Source: Iris pallida
Lineage: Eukaryota > Streptophyta > Magnoliopsida > Asparagales > Iridaceae
NCBI GenBank assembly: GCA_029216955.1
Contig: JANAVB010016199.1
Span: forward strand, 10,043,960 to 10,107,959
Length of the DNA: 64,000 nucleotides
Reading direction: 5' to 3'
Numbering within the stretch: position 1 is the stretch's first letter; the number at the start of each line of letters is the position of its first letter. The notes below the pieces were generated by a model that saw only the letters and a program-made list of their open reading frames with translations, was not told the origin of the DNA and made no database searches. Both the position numbers and the translations under genes were made by a program. Positions 20,703 through 31,695 of this stretch are shown here, in pieces.

Positions 20703-21868
20703 GGTTACCGTGGCGGTGAACATGGTATCAATTCAGTTCGGCGACTTTCCTCCAACAAGTACTCAAGACGGGATAATACCTATCCTCCGGGCAACAATGG
20801 AGGTTACTAATCTTTCCTCCGTCCGGGAACAGACGACTGGCTTGGTACCTCTCACCACGTCACGAGGAGAGATCATGTGGGTGTACCCCGACTTAGTGCC
20901 CGAAGTTACCCAGGCAGTATCATCTCCAGCCAAAAAAAAGAAGGACAGAAAGTCCAGATCCTGCCACACAATTTCAACTGAAGCTGAAGAAGCGACGGCC
21001 GTTATTATCCGGTCTGGGGTACAAGTCCAGCCCACTCCGGGTGGTTCAGTTGAAGACCCTCAACCGGCAACGCTGCCCGCCACTGATGTTCCGGGGCCAT
21101 CTCAGCCTCCATCGGTTCGACAGGCCGCTCCGTAATGATGCACCTCAAGGGCTGGAGAGACCTTACAACTTTGACATATTAGCACAATTGGCTAATACGC
21201 CGATAAAGTTGTCATTATATGAGCTCCTAAGGCTCTCCAAGGATCTTCGTGTCGCATTGAGCGAAGCGCTCCAGAATGCTGATGCTTACTTAGCCCAGGT
21301 CAAACCTACGGGGGAAGACTCGTCGTCAGATCTCCCGGGAAGCAACTGTGTGGATGCAATGCCCAACATCGTATTCATCCCACAGGACATGCTGATCAAG
21401 ACCAACATGCATGATCGACCCTTGTACTACACTAGGTACATAGGCGATATCAAGGTGGATCAGATGCACATCGATCTTGGCTCGTCGATAAGCATCATCC
21501 TGAAAATCTTGCTTCAAGTCTTCGACATCCATATGCACCGGCTAGCAGCGACCAACACCGCCATTAGCGATTTCAACTCAGGAAGGAGCTATCCCTTAGG
21601 AAAGATCCGATTGAAATGTCAGATCGGCGACCTGAGGACAGAGGTTACCTGCTACGTCATAGATGCAGACACGTCCTACAACATCCTCCTAGGACGTCCG
21701 TGGATACGTGACTATATGATCGTGCCATCCACCCTTCTCCAGTGCTTTAAGTATGTCAGTAAGCACGACTTTGTGAAGACTGAATTCATCGACATCGATC
21801 CCTCTAAAGGGTTGAGTCTTATTATTTTTCGGAGGCGTGCCTATATGACGAATCTAAGAAACACATAA
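20703..21868 (+). pseudogene. Protease region of the Tat element
   Basis: The retropepsin-like domain is in the frame 21041-21868. Its active-site segment reads HIDLGSSISII (near 21467-21500), with D-L-G in place of the common D-S-G or D-T-G. The second landmark is YNILLGRPWI (near 21680-21710), typical of gypsy proteases. Upstream, 20703-21040 is a Ser/Pro-rich linker with a VVIRSG-type segment. A frame change near 21040-21130 separates this from gag. Active-site variation in Tat proteases is not rare, so D-L-G alone does not prove loss of function. Confidence 0.8.
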
Positions 21869-23039
21869 CTGACGAACTGGAGGCCATCACAAGGCCAGAG
21901 GAATCCTTGAGAATTCATTTCCAGGCCCATAAATCGGGCAAAGCCGTACCCCTTGTCGTAACTTTGCATAAAGAGGTGCCCAGTTCTCCCACCCCAGCTG
22001 CACAGTTAGAACCGATGGTCATCCGACTCCCAAAGCCAAGAGCCAAAGCCCGTCATAGGGCCGATGGTGGTTCGATTTCCAAGATCCAGTCAAAAGCAAT
22101 TGGAAGACACAAAGTCCCCTGCCGAGCCGATGGTCATCCGTCTTCCCAAGACGAACCGACAACCAAATGTCAATCCGACACCCTCAGGAAAGCCGATGCC
22201 ACAAGCTGAACCCTTGGTGGTCATATTGCCCAGGATAGTGTCCCCACCTCCGATCACACAGGGGGTAGCTGAAGAGGTTGTAGAACTCACGAAGTATCTT
22301 GTTGCAAAGGTGGATAGTCCCTCTCCTGACGATGTAATCCTTGTGGACAAAATTCCTTATTTCATCAATAAGAGGCTGCCATTGAACTATCCTGAGTGTA
22401 ATAAACTCAATCTGATGTATACTGCAGGACTCGATCGGGATATTAACCTGCATATACAGGTGACAACCGTCCATACCGTAAACCAACTTGCTTCCATTAA
22501 AGATACCTACTTTCTAGTCCCAAACAGAAGAGAAGGGGATCACACGATCATCTTCGGCCGAAAAGAAGGTCCTCAACCCTTCATGCCTCAAGAGTTTGAT
22601 CTCGAACTCGATACTGGGAGACTGCCACTCTACCTGTATAGTCCTCAGGCCAAGTACTTCATACAAAAGCAGGGGTACGACATGGAGGCTACCCTAGGTC
22701 TGAATTACGACAGCGATCGGCGATCCCCTCTACAGCTATCAACTCCGTCTGGAAAACCTCGGGATTACTACGACAAGTCCAAATACGGCCTCGGTTATGT
22801 TACACCAGCAACAACGCCCGAGAGCTCCGATGAGGAATACGAGTGGCATTCTCACTCATCCGAATCACCTATATACAATTTCGATGACAACATTGGAGAT
22901 ATGTTCAGGCAGACATTATCTGTCAATATGGCATCCGCTGACATTGAAGAGGAAGACGAGGATCTACTCGAACCTCTTGAATTGGAGCCATGGGTCTAAC
23001 AACTAGATGCACAATAGGAAAAATGCTTTGAATTTTGTG
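21869..23039 (+). pseudogene. Linker between protease and reverse transcriptase
   Basis: Mainly the open frame 22064-22999 (311 codons). 21990-22230 holds four copies of a module reading EPMVIRLPK or a variant, separated by basic Pro-rich spacers, in changing frames. Further on, segment KSKYGLGYVTPA (near 22770-22810) recalls the GLGY/G-patch-like motif found before the reverse transcriptase in Tat elements. The end is strongly acidic (EEEDEDLLEPLELE). Confidence 0.6.
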
Positions 23040-24560
23040 ATCCTCCTACTGAAGATGAGGTCATGCACGTTAACCTCGGTGATGAATCCTCTCCAAAGCC
23101 AATCTTCGTCAGCAAAAGCCTGACAGACGGCGAACGAGATTCATTGTTGTAACTCGTCAAAGAGTATATTGACGTCTTTGCCTGGAGCTATGAAGACATG
23201 CCAGGGCTAAACCCCGAGATCGCACTTTATAAGCTCAATATTCATTCGGATACGAAACCAGTCAAGCAACAACAATGGCGGTTCCGTCCAGACATCATGA
23301 ACTCCATCGAAGCGAAAGTAAACAAGCTTATAGCTAGCGGTTTCATCCGCGAGGAACAGCACCTAGACTGGATAGCTAATATAGTACCAGTCGTCAAGAA
23401 GAACGAAAAGATCTGAATCTGCATCGACTTTCATAATTTGAATGCAGCATGTCCTAAGGATGAATTTCCTCTTCCCATTACCGACATAATGATTGATAAT
23501 ACGTGTGGCTTCGAGCGCATGTCCTTTATGGATGGCTTTTCAGAATACAATCAAATCAAAATATCTCCTGACGATGAGAAGCATACGTCATTCCGAACAC
23601 CGATCGACGTGTATTGCTACACAGTCATGTCCTTCGGCCTGAAGAACGTCGGTGCTACATATCAGTAAGCAATGAGCACCATTTTCAGGGATCACTTGCA
23701 CAAGACGGTAGAATGTTACGTGGACGACATTGTCGTCAAAAGCTGCTCCAAGGATGACCACCTACACGATTTGATGACAGTATTCGATCTTATGCGAGCG
23801 CACAATTTGAAGTTGAATCCCTCCAACTCCTATCTGGGCATGTCCAGCGGGAAGTTCCTGGGCTTCCTCATCACTTTCTTGGGCATTCACATAGACCCCG
23901 ATAAGACAAAGGCAATAATGGAGATGAGTCCGCCGAAGAACCTCCGTGAACTCCGTGGCCTTCAGAGAAGACTAGCCTACATCAGGAGGTTCATGTCTAA
24001 CCTCTCAGGGCGATGTCAACCCTTAACACAACTTATGAAGAAAGGCGTCTCTTTTATTTGGAACGAGGAATGTCAACACACCTTTGATGACATTAAGAAA
24101 TACCTGACAAATCCGCCAGTCCTGGTAGCCTCGGTCGCCGAAAAGCCTTTCCTGCTATATGTACGAGCAATAGAACACTCCCTCGGTGTCTTGCTAGCAC
24201 AAAATAATGATGCGGGGGCATGAACAAGCAATCTATTACCTCAGCCGAATGATGGTGGGGCCGGAGCATAGGTACACCGCCGTAGAGAAGAAATGCCTTG
24301 CCTTGGTATTCGCCATTCAGAAAACATGATACTATGTGTCAGGGCAGACCATCCATGTTATCTCGTGAGCTAATCCCCTCAGGATTCTTATGACCAAGAC
24401 AGGCGCACTCAGTTCCTGTCTAGCCACATGGGCGATACTGTTATCCCCTACGACATGGTCTTCGTTCCGCAGAAGGCTGTCAAAGGTCAAGCCTTGGCCG
24501 ACTTTTTGGCAGTCCATCCAGGCTCAGAAACATCCAGAATTTATGAAGAAATCCCAGATA
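23040..24560 (+). pseudogene. Reverse transcriptase and first RNase H of the Tat element
   Basis: Landmarks in order: FAWSYEDMPGLNPEIA (near 23175-23220), KQQQWRFRPDI (23265-23300), FIREEQHLDWIANIVPV, then the palm with MDGFSEYNQI (23530-23560), FGLKNVGATYQ, and the catalytic YVDDIVVKS (23715-23745), followed by GFLITFLGIHIDPDK and the thumb. From about 24110 the connection/first RNase H is recognisable (QAIYYLSRMM, EKKCLALVFAIQKT). Stops at 23150, 23414, 23666 and 24327 and a frameshift near 24222 interrupt it. The first three stops and that at 24327 each fit one C-to-T change. Downstream sequence ends FVPQKAVKGQALADFLAVHPG, the usual boundary to the second RNase H. Confidence 0.9.
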
Positions 24561-25015
24561 AAGTCATTGAATCAAACATGACTTCACATGAAGACGTTTG
24601 GCGAATGTTCTTCGACGGTACCTCAAGAACGGGGCCCCAAGGTGATATCGTCGCTGGAGTCGGGATAGTGCTAATTTCTTCCTCTGGATTGGTGGTCAAC
24701 CGGGTATATTCTCTCACGGAACCCTGTTCAAACAATGTAGCCGAATATAATGCTTTGGTCATCGGGCTCCGACTTGCAAAAGAAGTGGGAGTCGAATACC
24801 TAGAAGCATATGGCGACTCGCAGTTGGTTATCAATCAAATCCGAGGCTCGTACGAAGTTCGCAACACAGACCTGATTCCTTATCATCAGACAACAATTGC
24901 TATCATAGCAACCTTGGAGGGGTTCTTTATAGAACATGTTCCTAGGCTCCAGAATATTGAAACCGACGCCCTAGCAGGCCTCGCCGCTTCTTTGGCGGTT
25001 CCAAATTATGCTTAA
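24561..25015 (+). pseudogene. Second, archaeal-like RNase H of the Tat element
   Basis: Open from 24428 to 25015. Segment MFFDGTSR (first catalytic Asp), NNVAEYNALVIGL (catalytic Glu), YGDSQLVINQIRGSYEVRN (second Asp) and HVPRLQNIETDALA (last acidic position) are all in order. This is the duplicated RNase H that, by published work on plant gypsy elements, marks the Tat lineage. It has no stop of its own. It sits directly after the degenerate first RNase H and before integrase. Confidence 0.9.
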
Positions 25016-26370
25016 CATCCAGTTGACGTTATAGGCCATGAGCTGGTCTGTCCCAAAATCAACGTTCAACTCTCTACGAGTTACTCCGCCCAGATAACCA
25101 ATGATATGCAAGACTGAAGACTCCCGTTCATCGACTTTGCAGTCTACGGAATCCTGCTTGAGAATGTGAAAGAAGTAACTTCAATCAGAAGGCATTCTTT
25201 CAGATTCTTTTATGACACCGAACAAAAATGTTATATCGACGATCTTATGATGTACTACTACTAAGATGTCTGTCAAACGCAGAAGCCAAAGAAGCCTTAC
25301 GCGAGGCTCACGATATCATTTACGGGGCTCACCAACCGGGCCTGAAGTTGCATGACCGTCTCCGTTGGATGGGTTACTACTGGCATACGATGGTAGCAGA
25401 CGCAGTCGATTATGCAAAAAAGTACAAGGTTTGTCAGATCCACACAGATTTCATACATCTTCCATCTGAGTTCTTGCAGCCAACAGTGGCTTCTTGGCCA
25501 TTTGAAGCATGGGGAATGGACATTGTTGGCCTAATCACCCCGTCGCCGTCCAAAGGGCACCGGTTTATTCTCGTAATCACCGATTACTTCTCCAAATGGG
25601 CAGAAGCTGTTCCATTGGCAGAGGTAAAGATGTCAAACATGATCAGTTTCATAAAATATCATGTCATTTACCATTTTAGACTGCCAAGGAGGATCATTCA
25701 TGACAATGGTCCGCAGTTTGCAAGCCATGTCTTCTATCGATTCTGTGACAAGAATTGAATTCAGAATATGGCTTCAACGGCCTATAATCCATCATCTAAT
25801 GGTCTGGCCGAAGCCTTTAACAAGACCATAATCAAGTTTTGCAAGAAGTTCGTGTCTTCAAACAAGCACGACTGGAATAAAAAGCTTGGCGAGTGCTTAT
25901 GGGCATACCGCACCACAATTCGGACGGCCACAGGAAATACGTTGTTCTTTCTGGTTTACGGGAGCGAGACAGTCCTCCCACTGGAGACCCAGATCCCCTC
26001 GCTCCGCGTAGCCCTCACTTACCGGCTTACCTCAGATGATAATTACCGTCGATGGCTACAAGAGCTGGAAGCCCTAGACAAGAGGCGCTTACAAGCTCAA
26101 CAACAAATCGAGCTCTATCAAGCACGCATCTCTGGAGCCTTCCACAAGAAGGTGAAACTGAGAATATTCCAAGTAGTCAATCTCATCTTGCCAGTTTGCA
26201 GGCCGATGGTTATGACTCACAAAACCACCGGCAAGTTTCAACCCAAGTGGGAGGGCCCATTTGTCATCAAGACCGTATTCTCCAACGGCATATACCGTCT
26301 CGTAAAACAAAATGCAGACTTTCTCATGATGTCCGTCAACGGCAAGTTTCTCAAGAAATATTATGTCTAA
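25016..26370 (+). pseudogene. Integrase of the Tat element
   Basis: The zinc-binding N-terminus has AHDIIYGAHQPG and KKYKVCQIH (25310-25440); the first Cys of the usual C..C pair reads Tyr. Catalytic core: GMDIVGLI (Asp, near 25515), IIHDNGPQF (Asp, near 25695) and SSNGLAEAFNKT (Glu, near 25795). The C-terminal GKFQPKWEGPFVI block is near 26230. A stop at 25756 splits the core; another frame break lies before 25228. The 3' end is KKYYV, and no chromodomain follows, as expected for Tat. Confidence 0.9.
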
Positions 26371-27380
26371 ATGACATCTTTCAACTATCTTTCAGATTGT
26401 GAGTTATGTACCCTCTGGTACCGCTGAACTTATACTCTGAACCCAAATCTCCCAGATTGTTGAGTTATGTACCCTCACGTACCACTGAACTTACTCTTTG
26501 ACCGCTCTGAGTGGATTCATATCGCATCTTCTGGGCAACAAGTCATGTATGATCATACCTCTGAACATCTACACTAAATGCTTTCCCCTACCGGAGTTTG
26601 CCTCAAAAACTATTACTCATACCACCAGTACACAAAAAGGATAATAGGTCCACAAAATTCCCCAATGGGAAAAACAACCACGTCCATATTATCTCTGAGT
26701 TGTTTTCCCGTCCATAACAAACAAACTACCCAATACATAGAACTTCCACGTTAATAGTACCTCTGAGTTGTTCTGTGTATCCTCATTAGGCCCACTCCTA
26801 CCACGTTCTCATTACCTCTGAGTAGGAAGGCTCTACATTAGACCCATATTTACTACGTCCTCATTACCTCTGAGTAAATATGTTGGTTTTCTCTCCACTT
26901 ATTATCCATACTCGTACCGTTAGTACACAAAAAGGATAATAGGTCCACAAATGTCCTCTGTTGACCCCAAATGCTGTATTAAGTCCTCTAGTACATGCAC
27001 CCCTTCTTCATAATCATATGCTTTTGGAACCCAATTGTTCTGTGGCATTCATTACCTGTTACGTATAACTTCTACGTCCATATTACCTCTTGAGTTGTTC
27101 TATGTATCCTCATTTGAGTCCACTCCCACCACGTCCTCATTACCATCAACTCCATATTTACCATGTTCTCATCACCTCTGAATAAATATGATGGTTCCCT
27201 CTCTTAACTTATTATCCGTACCTAAAACTAAGGTATGTCAAGGATGATAAGTCCACATAAAATCCCCAGTAGAAGTACCCAAACCTATCACGTCCATGCT
27301 ACCTCTGATAGGATTGCTACACCTAAACAGCTCTACTTTCTATGCTTCTTATTCAAAGTATTATAAATTTACAATTTGAA
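26371..27380 (+). other. 3' untranslated region with degenerate repeats
   Basis: A 60-bp duplication of CAGATTGT.GAGTTATGTACCCTC lies at 26392 and 26452. A longer unit of about 300 bp, with GGATAATAGGTCCACAAA and ATTACCTCTGAGT words, occurs about three times (around 26638, 26935 and 27243). Hypervariable, repeat-bearing 3' regions are known for Tat elements. Confidence 0.7.
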
Positions 27381-27397
27381 AACTTTGAAGGGGGTCT
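27381..27397 (+). promoter_or_regulatory. Polypurine tract of the Tat element
   Basis: AACTTTGAAGGGGGTCT directly before the 3' LTR. An identical tract precedes the minus-strand LTR at 45869, linking the two Tat-like elements. Confidence 0.85.
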
Positions 27398-27769
27398 TGT
27401 AGAAGCATGGAAAATAGGATATTGCTTTCAGTCCCACATCGGAAAGGAGAAAAAGAAAGGGGCTCATTCCATTCTATATATAGAGCCCCCTTGCCTCCTT
27501 TGAAAAGGGCACCAAAAAAAAATCACTCAATTGAGTCATTCGCAGTCATGGCGAGGATGGGTTGGGTTCTGAGTACTATGTGCCATCACGGGCTAGTATG
27601 AAGAAATCTAAGGCGGCACGGGCCATGCGCTCCAAACGTGCTATACCAACAGTAAACCAGATAGGCGTGCATAAATCATGCACGCTACCAATGGTAAACT
27701 GTACAGAATCGTCTCAGGTGCGTTTGCACCAGATATGAGTCGACTCTTAAAGTCCCTCTCCCACTTGGG
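27398..27769 (+). repeat. 3' LTR of the Tat element, left part
   Basis: Matches 15810-16196 of the 5' LTR, including the USE/TATA pair at 27431-27483 and the small ORF at 27548-27601. It stops at CACTTGGG where the nested Tekay-like element begins; TTGGG at 27765-27769 is the target duplication. Confidence 0.92.
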
Positions 27770-28190
27770 TGTCACCCCCAATTTTCAAAAACAGGGATAT
27801 TTTTGTCATTTTACATTTTTGAATATTTTTGAAATTTATTTTATTATTTATGATATTGTTTTGGGATTATTTGAGTCGGGTTCGAATTTCAACTCAATCC
27901 GACTTGAAATGGGGACCCGGGGGGGATAGTTTGACTCTAGTGGGACCCACACACTAGTTAGGCATGGTCTACATGATATTAATTTTAGTCCACATGATAT
28001 TAATTTTAGTTAGTAGTTAGACTAATTATTTACGGATAGGTTTAGTTTAATTAGAGACTTAAAACTAGACTAAATTGACCTCAACCTTTAACCCATTCCT
28101 AATTTAAATCAAATAGATTAGTGGAGGGCATTTTGGACATTCAAATAGGGGACACCTCACCCTTTTTGGGCAGCCACTTATGGGGGGGAT

Positions 28191-28209
28191 AAGGAGTGAG
28201 TCACTCCTT
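28191..28209. promoter_or_regulatory. Perfect 19-bp palindrome with a TGAGTCA core
   Basis: AAGGAGTGAGTCACTCCTT, exact on both strands around a central G. The core TGAGTCA is the GCN4/AP-1-type site bound by bZIP factors. It lies about 50 bp after the TATA-like element and is unchanged in the 3' LTR (34800-34818). Binding is inferred. Confidence 0.6.
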
Positions 28210-29199
28210 CATTCATTTGTTTTCATCCACTTTCTCTCTTTTGTTCTTCCCCAAATTAATTTAGAGATGAACCTCCATTGATTTCATCTCCAAATCAACC
28301 CCTTCTTCCACCAAATCTTCTTTATTTCTCTTCTACTCCATGGTTAGAAGGTGCTAGCCAAGTTTGGGAGGATTCGGAGCTCGTTCGTGTCCTTTTGGAA
28401 TCTCTACGTGTCGGTGCCGTATCGGAAGGCTTTTCCTTTGAATCTCTCTCCCGGAAGGTATAATCTCTCCTCTAATCCATTCCTACATGCATATAGAAAT
28501 ATTTTGAACCCATAGGAATGACCCCCATGGTTGTATCTCCATTTGTGTCCATTTCGTGTCCATTTGGAGGTCATAAGAGTGTCCTTTGTGTTGTGGTTGT
28601 GTCAATGTGGGAAAACCCCAAATTTGGACACACTATGTGTTGTTGTTATGTATGAATGAATTATTACATGTTTAATCTCATATTTTTGTATTAGAGATGT
28701 GTTCTATAGTGTCTCATATATATATATATTAGTGTAGAGGGTGAGTTCTTGATATATTACGTTATATACTTGTGTTTCTTTTGTCTCAAACTACCTAAAT
28801 TTGTCATAATTTTTATCCACATTTTTAGTAGCTAGAGCAACTTAGAAATGCCATAACTTTTAGCTCATAACTCCAATTAACCTTCCGTTTTTTAAAAAGA
28901 AGTGTATCGAAATTAGCTTTCCAAATATATATTTTAATAAGCCAAATTCATTCTGAAACCTTCTGAAAAATTATTTGAGTGTCAGCTGTACGAAAGACGA
29001 ACGCGTTTCGGTGTTTTTACGATTCCGGGAGCTTCCGGACACAAAAATGCGATCCGTTTAAAGTTTCGAAAAGCTAGCACAAAGATATATAACATACTTT
29101 AATCCTAGAATTTAGTGAATGTCCAATTGGTACAGTATTGGTTTTAAGTAGAAGAGTGATTATACGATATATGTATTTTGTGTAACCTATGAGCCTATG

Positions 29200-29960
29200 T
29201 AGTATGGATATTAAATGAATATAGATTATGTAATGCATGATATGTTAGATGAATGAAATGATATATATTCTCTTTACATTAATGTATATATATGGTTGAA
29301 TGCAAGCATGTAGGAATGTAATTAAGATAATGCATATAAGCAATGCATGAATAAAAGAATGATATACAATGTGTACATGAAAGTATATAATAAATGCTAG
29401 ATATGAATGCAAGATATATATGTAATGATAGATATGAATGCATAATGTATAAATATTATAATGCAATATATAATGATAACATGTATGGTAATGTAGAGTA
29501 TATGATGCAAGCATGAATGAATGAAGAAAATACATGTATATAGGTAATATAGAATGTAATATATGAATGCAAGCATGCAAGATAATGTATTGTATCCATA
29601 TATGATGTATTCAACTTAAAGATAATGTAATATATGAAAGGAATGAATGATAATATATAACATGATATGTAAGGTAATACAAGGTATGAAATATATGATG
29701 TGTGCATGTTTGTATGTCTCTATGTTAATGTATGAAATGATATGAATATACAATGTATGCATATGTATAAAATATGTAGGTAATGCATAGATGCATGAAT
29801 GAAATGAATGTTTGCAATATGTTAATATAAATACAAGTATCTAATATGCATGAATGTAAGTATAATATAATACAAGTATACATGTATGTATCATGTAAAT
29901 GTAATATACATGATATGTATGTATGCATGTATACAAGGTAAGTATGTATGTATATATTTC
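29200..29960. repeat. Low-complexity ATGAATG/ATATGTATG tract
   Basis: About 750 bp made of ATG-, TGAATG- and TATGTA-rich words without strict period. Minus-strand open frames (His/Ile/Tyr/Ser-rich) arise from it and are not genes. The 3' LTR copy is at 35815-36580. Confidence 0.8.
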
Positions 29961-31695
29961 TATAAACTGAGTTAACCTATAACCTTTTACACACATGCAT
30001 TCATACACCCTTTGACATCATGTATCTCATGTCACATACACCTACCTATCACTAAATTTTAGAACATTAACACATATCCTTTCACACGCATGCCAAACAC
30101 ACACATACTCACTTACTCTTTTACCTCTCTTTCTCTCTCTCTATATATATGTATGTGCCTATATATATAGCTTTCCTATATATATCTATGTATATGAATA
30201 TGTGAATGTGAATAATATATATACATTATATGACTAAGTTGTGTGCCTTGTTAGCTTATGATTTAGTTTTGTGCTTGGTTTAGCAAGTGACTTAGGCTAT
30301 GAGTTAGTATCTATCTTGGATACTTGATTTGCATATACTTAGTTTGTTTAGACCTAGAATAACTTGTTTGACCTAATTTAGACTTGTTAGACCTAGTTTG
30401 ACCATAGTTGACCTAGGTTTGACTTTTAGGGTTGACCAAGTTGACCAAGAGTTGACTTTGGTCTAAATTGACCTAGAATCATGTAGAATGCATAATAGAA
30501 CTTCATATTGCCATTTTGGACTTGTTGTGACTTGTGCTGTTCTGATTAGGAGCTAGACACCTCTCCTCGGACATTATATTTACTTTAGACATTCAGATAC
30601 CAGGCGAGTACATTCTCTGATCATTTCATATCCTGCTTAGAATTATTTCCTGCATTAAATTACTTTACTTGTACTGTCACGTTGGTCACACGGATTGGTA
30701 CTATACGGATCCCTTCTTGAGATGTTATCCTTAGGGAGCATCGGGTACTACATGTTCTGTGCATTTCACTTACATGACGTATCACTATGCTTCACAGGTT
30801 CTTTGATCACTTGTGACATATACCCTTATGATCACAGAGTCTCCTAGAATCTCTTATCCCATTTACTGGATATCCTAGAATCTCCTAGAATCCCCATTCT
30901 TGGGACTACTATGTACCACCCTTCGGGGGCTTACCACCCTTCGGGGGCTATTACATAGAATCATAACATAACCTGTTTGGATCCTTGTGTACTGATTGGG
31001 GGTACGGGAGAGTAGAAGTAGACATGTGAATAATACCCAAGTAGTATCTTATCAGAATCTCTTCCATAGTGTCTTATCAGAATCTCCTATGCCATTTATA
31101 TGTCTATATTGTACTCTGACTCACTAGCCACTGTTAGTCTCTATTTATAGTAGATATTTCTATTACAGCTCTCTCTCTGTTTACATACTGCATTTCTTTC
31201 AGTACCTTTATCTTACTTTACTGTATGATTATATTTTCTAACCTGCTATGATCTGTTGAGATGTACTGTACTCGCTCCTGTCCTGACTGGACCTGTTGAT
31301 AAATTTTACAGATGGCCTGGGATTGCCTGCTAGCCTAGAGGAGACACAGTAGAGGTTGTTTAGATAGTTATTTCATTTTGTCGGGAGTTGTATTTACTTT
31401 GTGGATTACTGTATTTGAGTTTTGAGATGTATTTCTGGGTTTATGTATCTTAGACACTTAGACTTCTATCTCCTGTATCTCTTTTAGATTTCATGTTTAT
31501 CTATCTTTATCATGCTCTACCTTAGATGTGATTGAGACTGTATCTGCTATGTCACCCCCATTCGGAGAGTATAAACTGCTTAGCATTATTTTGTTAGATG
31601 ATGTGACCTAGGACAGCGTTCTACCGCCGACACTGCGGCATAGGCTGGGCGTTGTTACGTTCTCATGCCCTTGCTCTAGGGTGCGGGTCGTGACA

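Larger units (their letters stand above)
27770..31695 (+). repeat. 5' LTR of the Tekay-like element
   Basis: Contents in order: AT-rich start, a TATA-like CAAATAGGG near 28141, a 19-bp palindrome (28191), a pyrimidine-rich leader with a short open frame of 61 codons (28278-28463, kept in both LTRs), a low-complexity ATGAATG tract (29200-29960), a series of TTGACC/TAGACC words (30340-30480), and a doubled CCACCCTTCGGGGGCT near 30915. No known protein domain. Confidence 0.9.

Noticed and set aside
26089..26310. Short minus-strand frame over the Tat integrase end
   Set aside because: Shadow of the integrase C-terminus on the other strand.
29245..29928. Minus-strand frames rich in His, Ile, Tyr and Ser
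   Set aside because: They arise from the ATGAATG/ATATGTATG low-complexity tract and recur at the same place in the other LTR (35853-36379) with different lengths.
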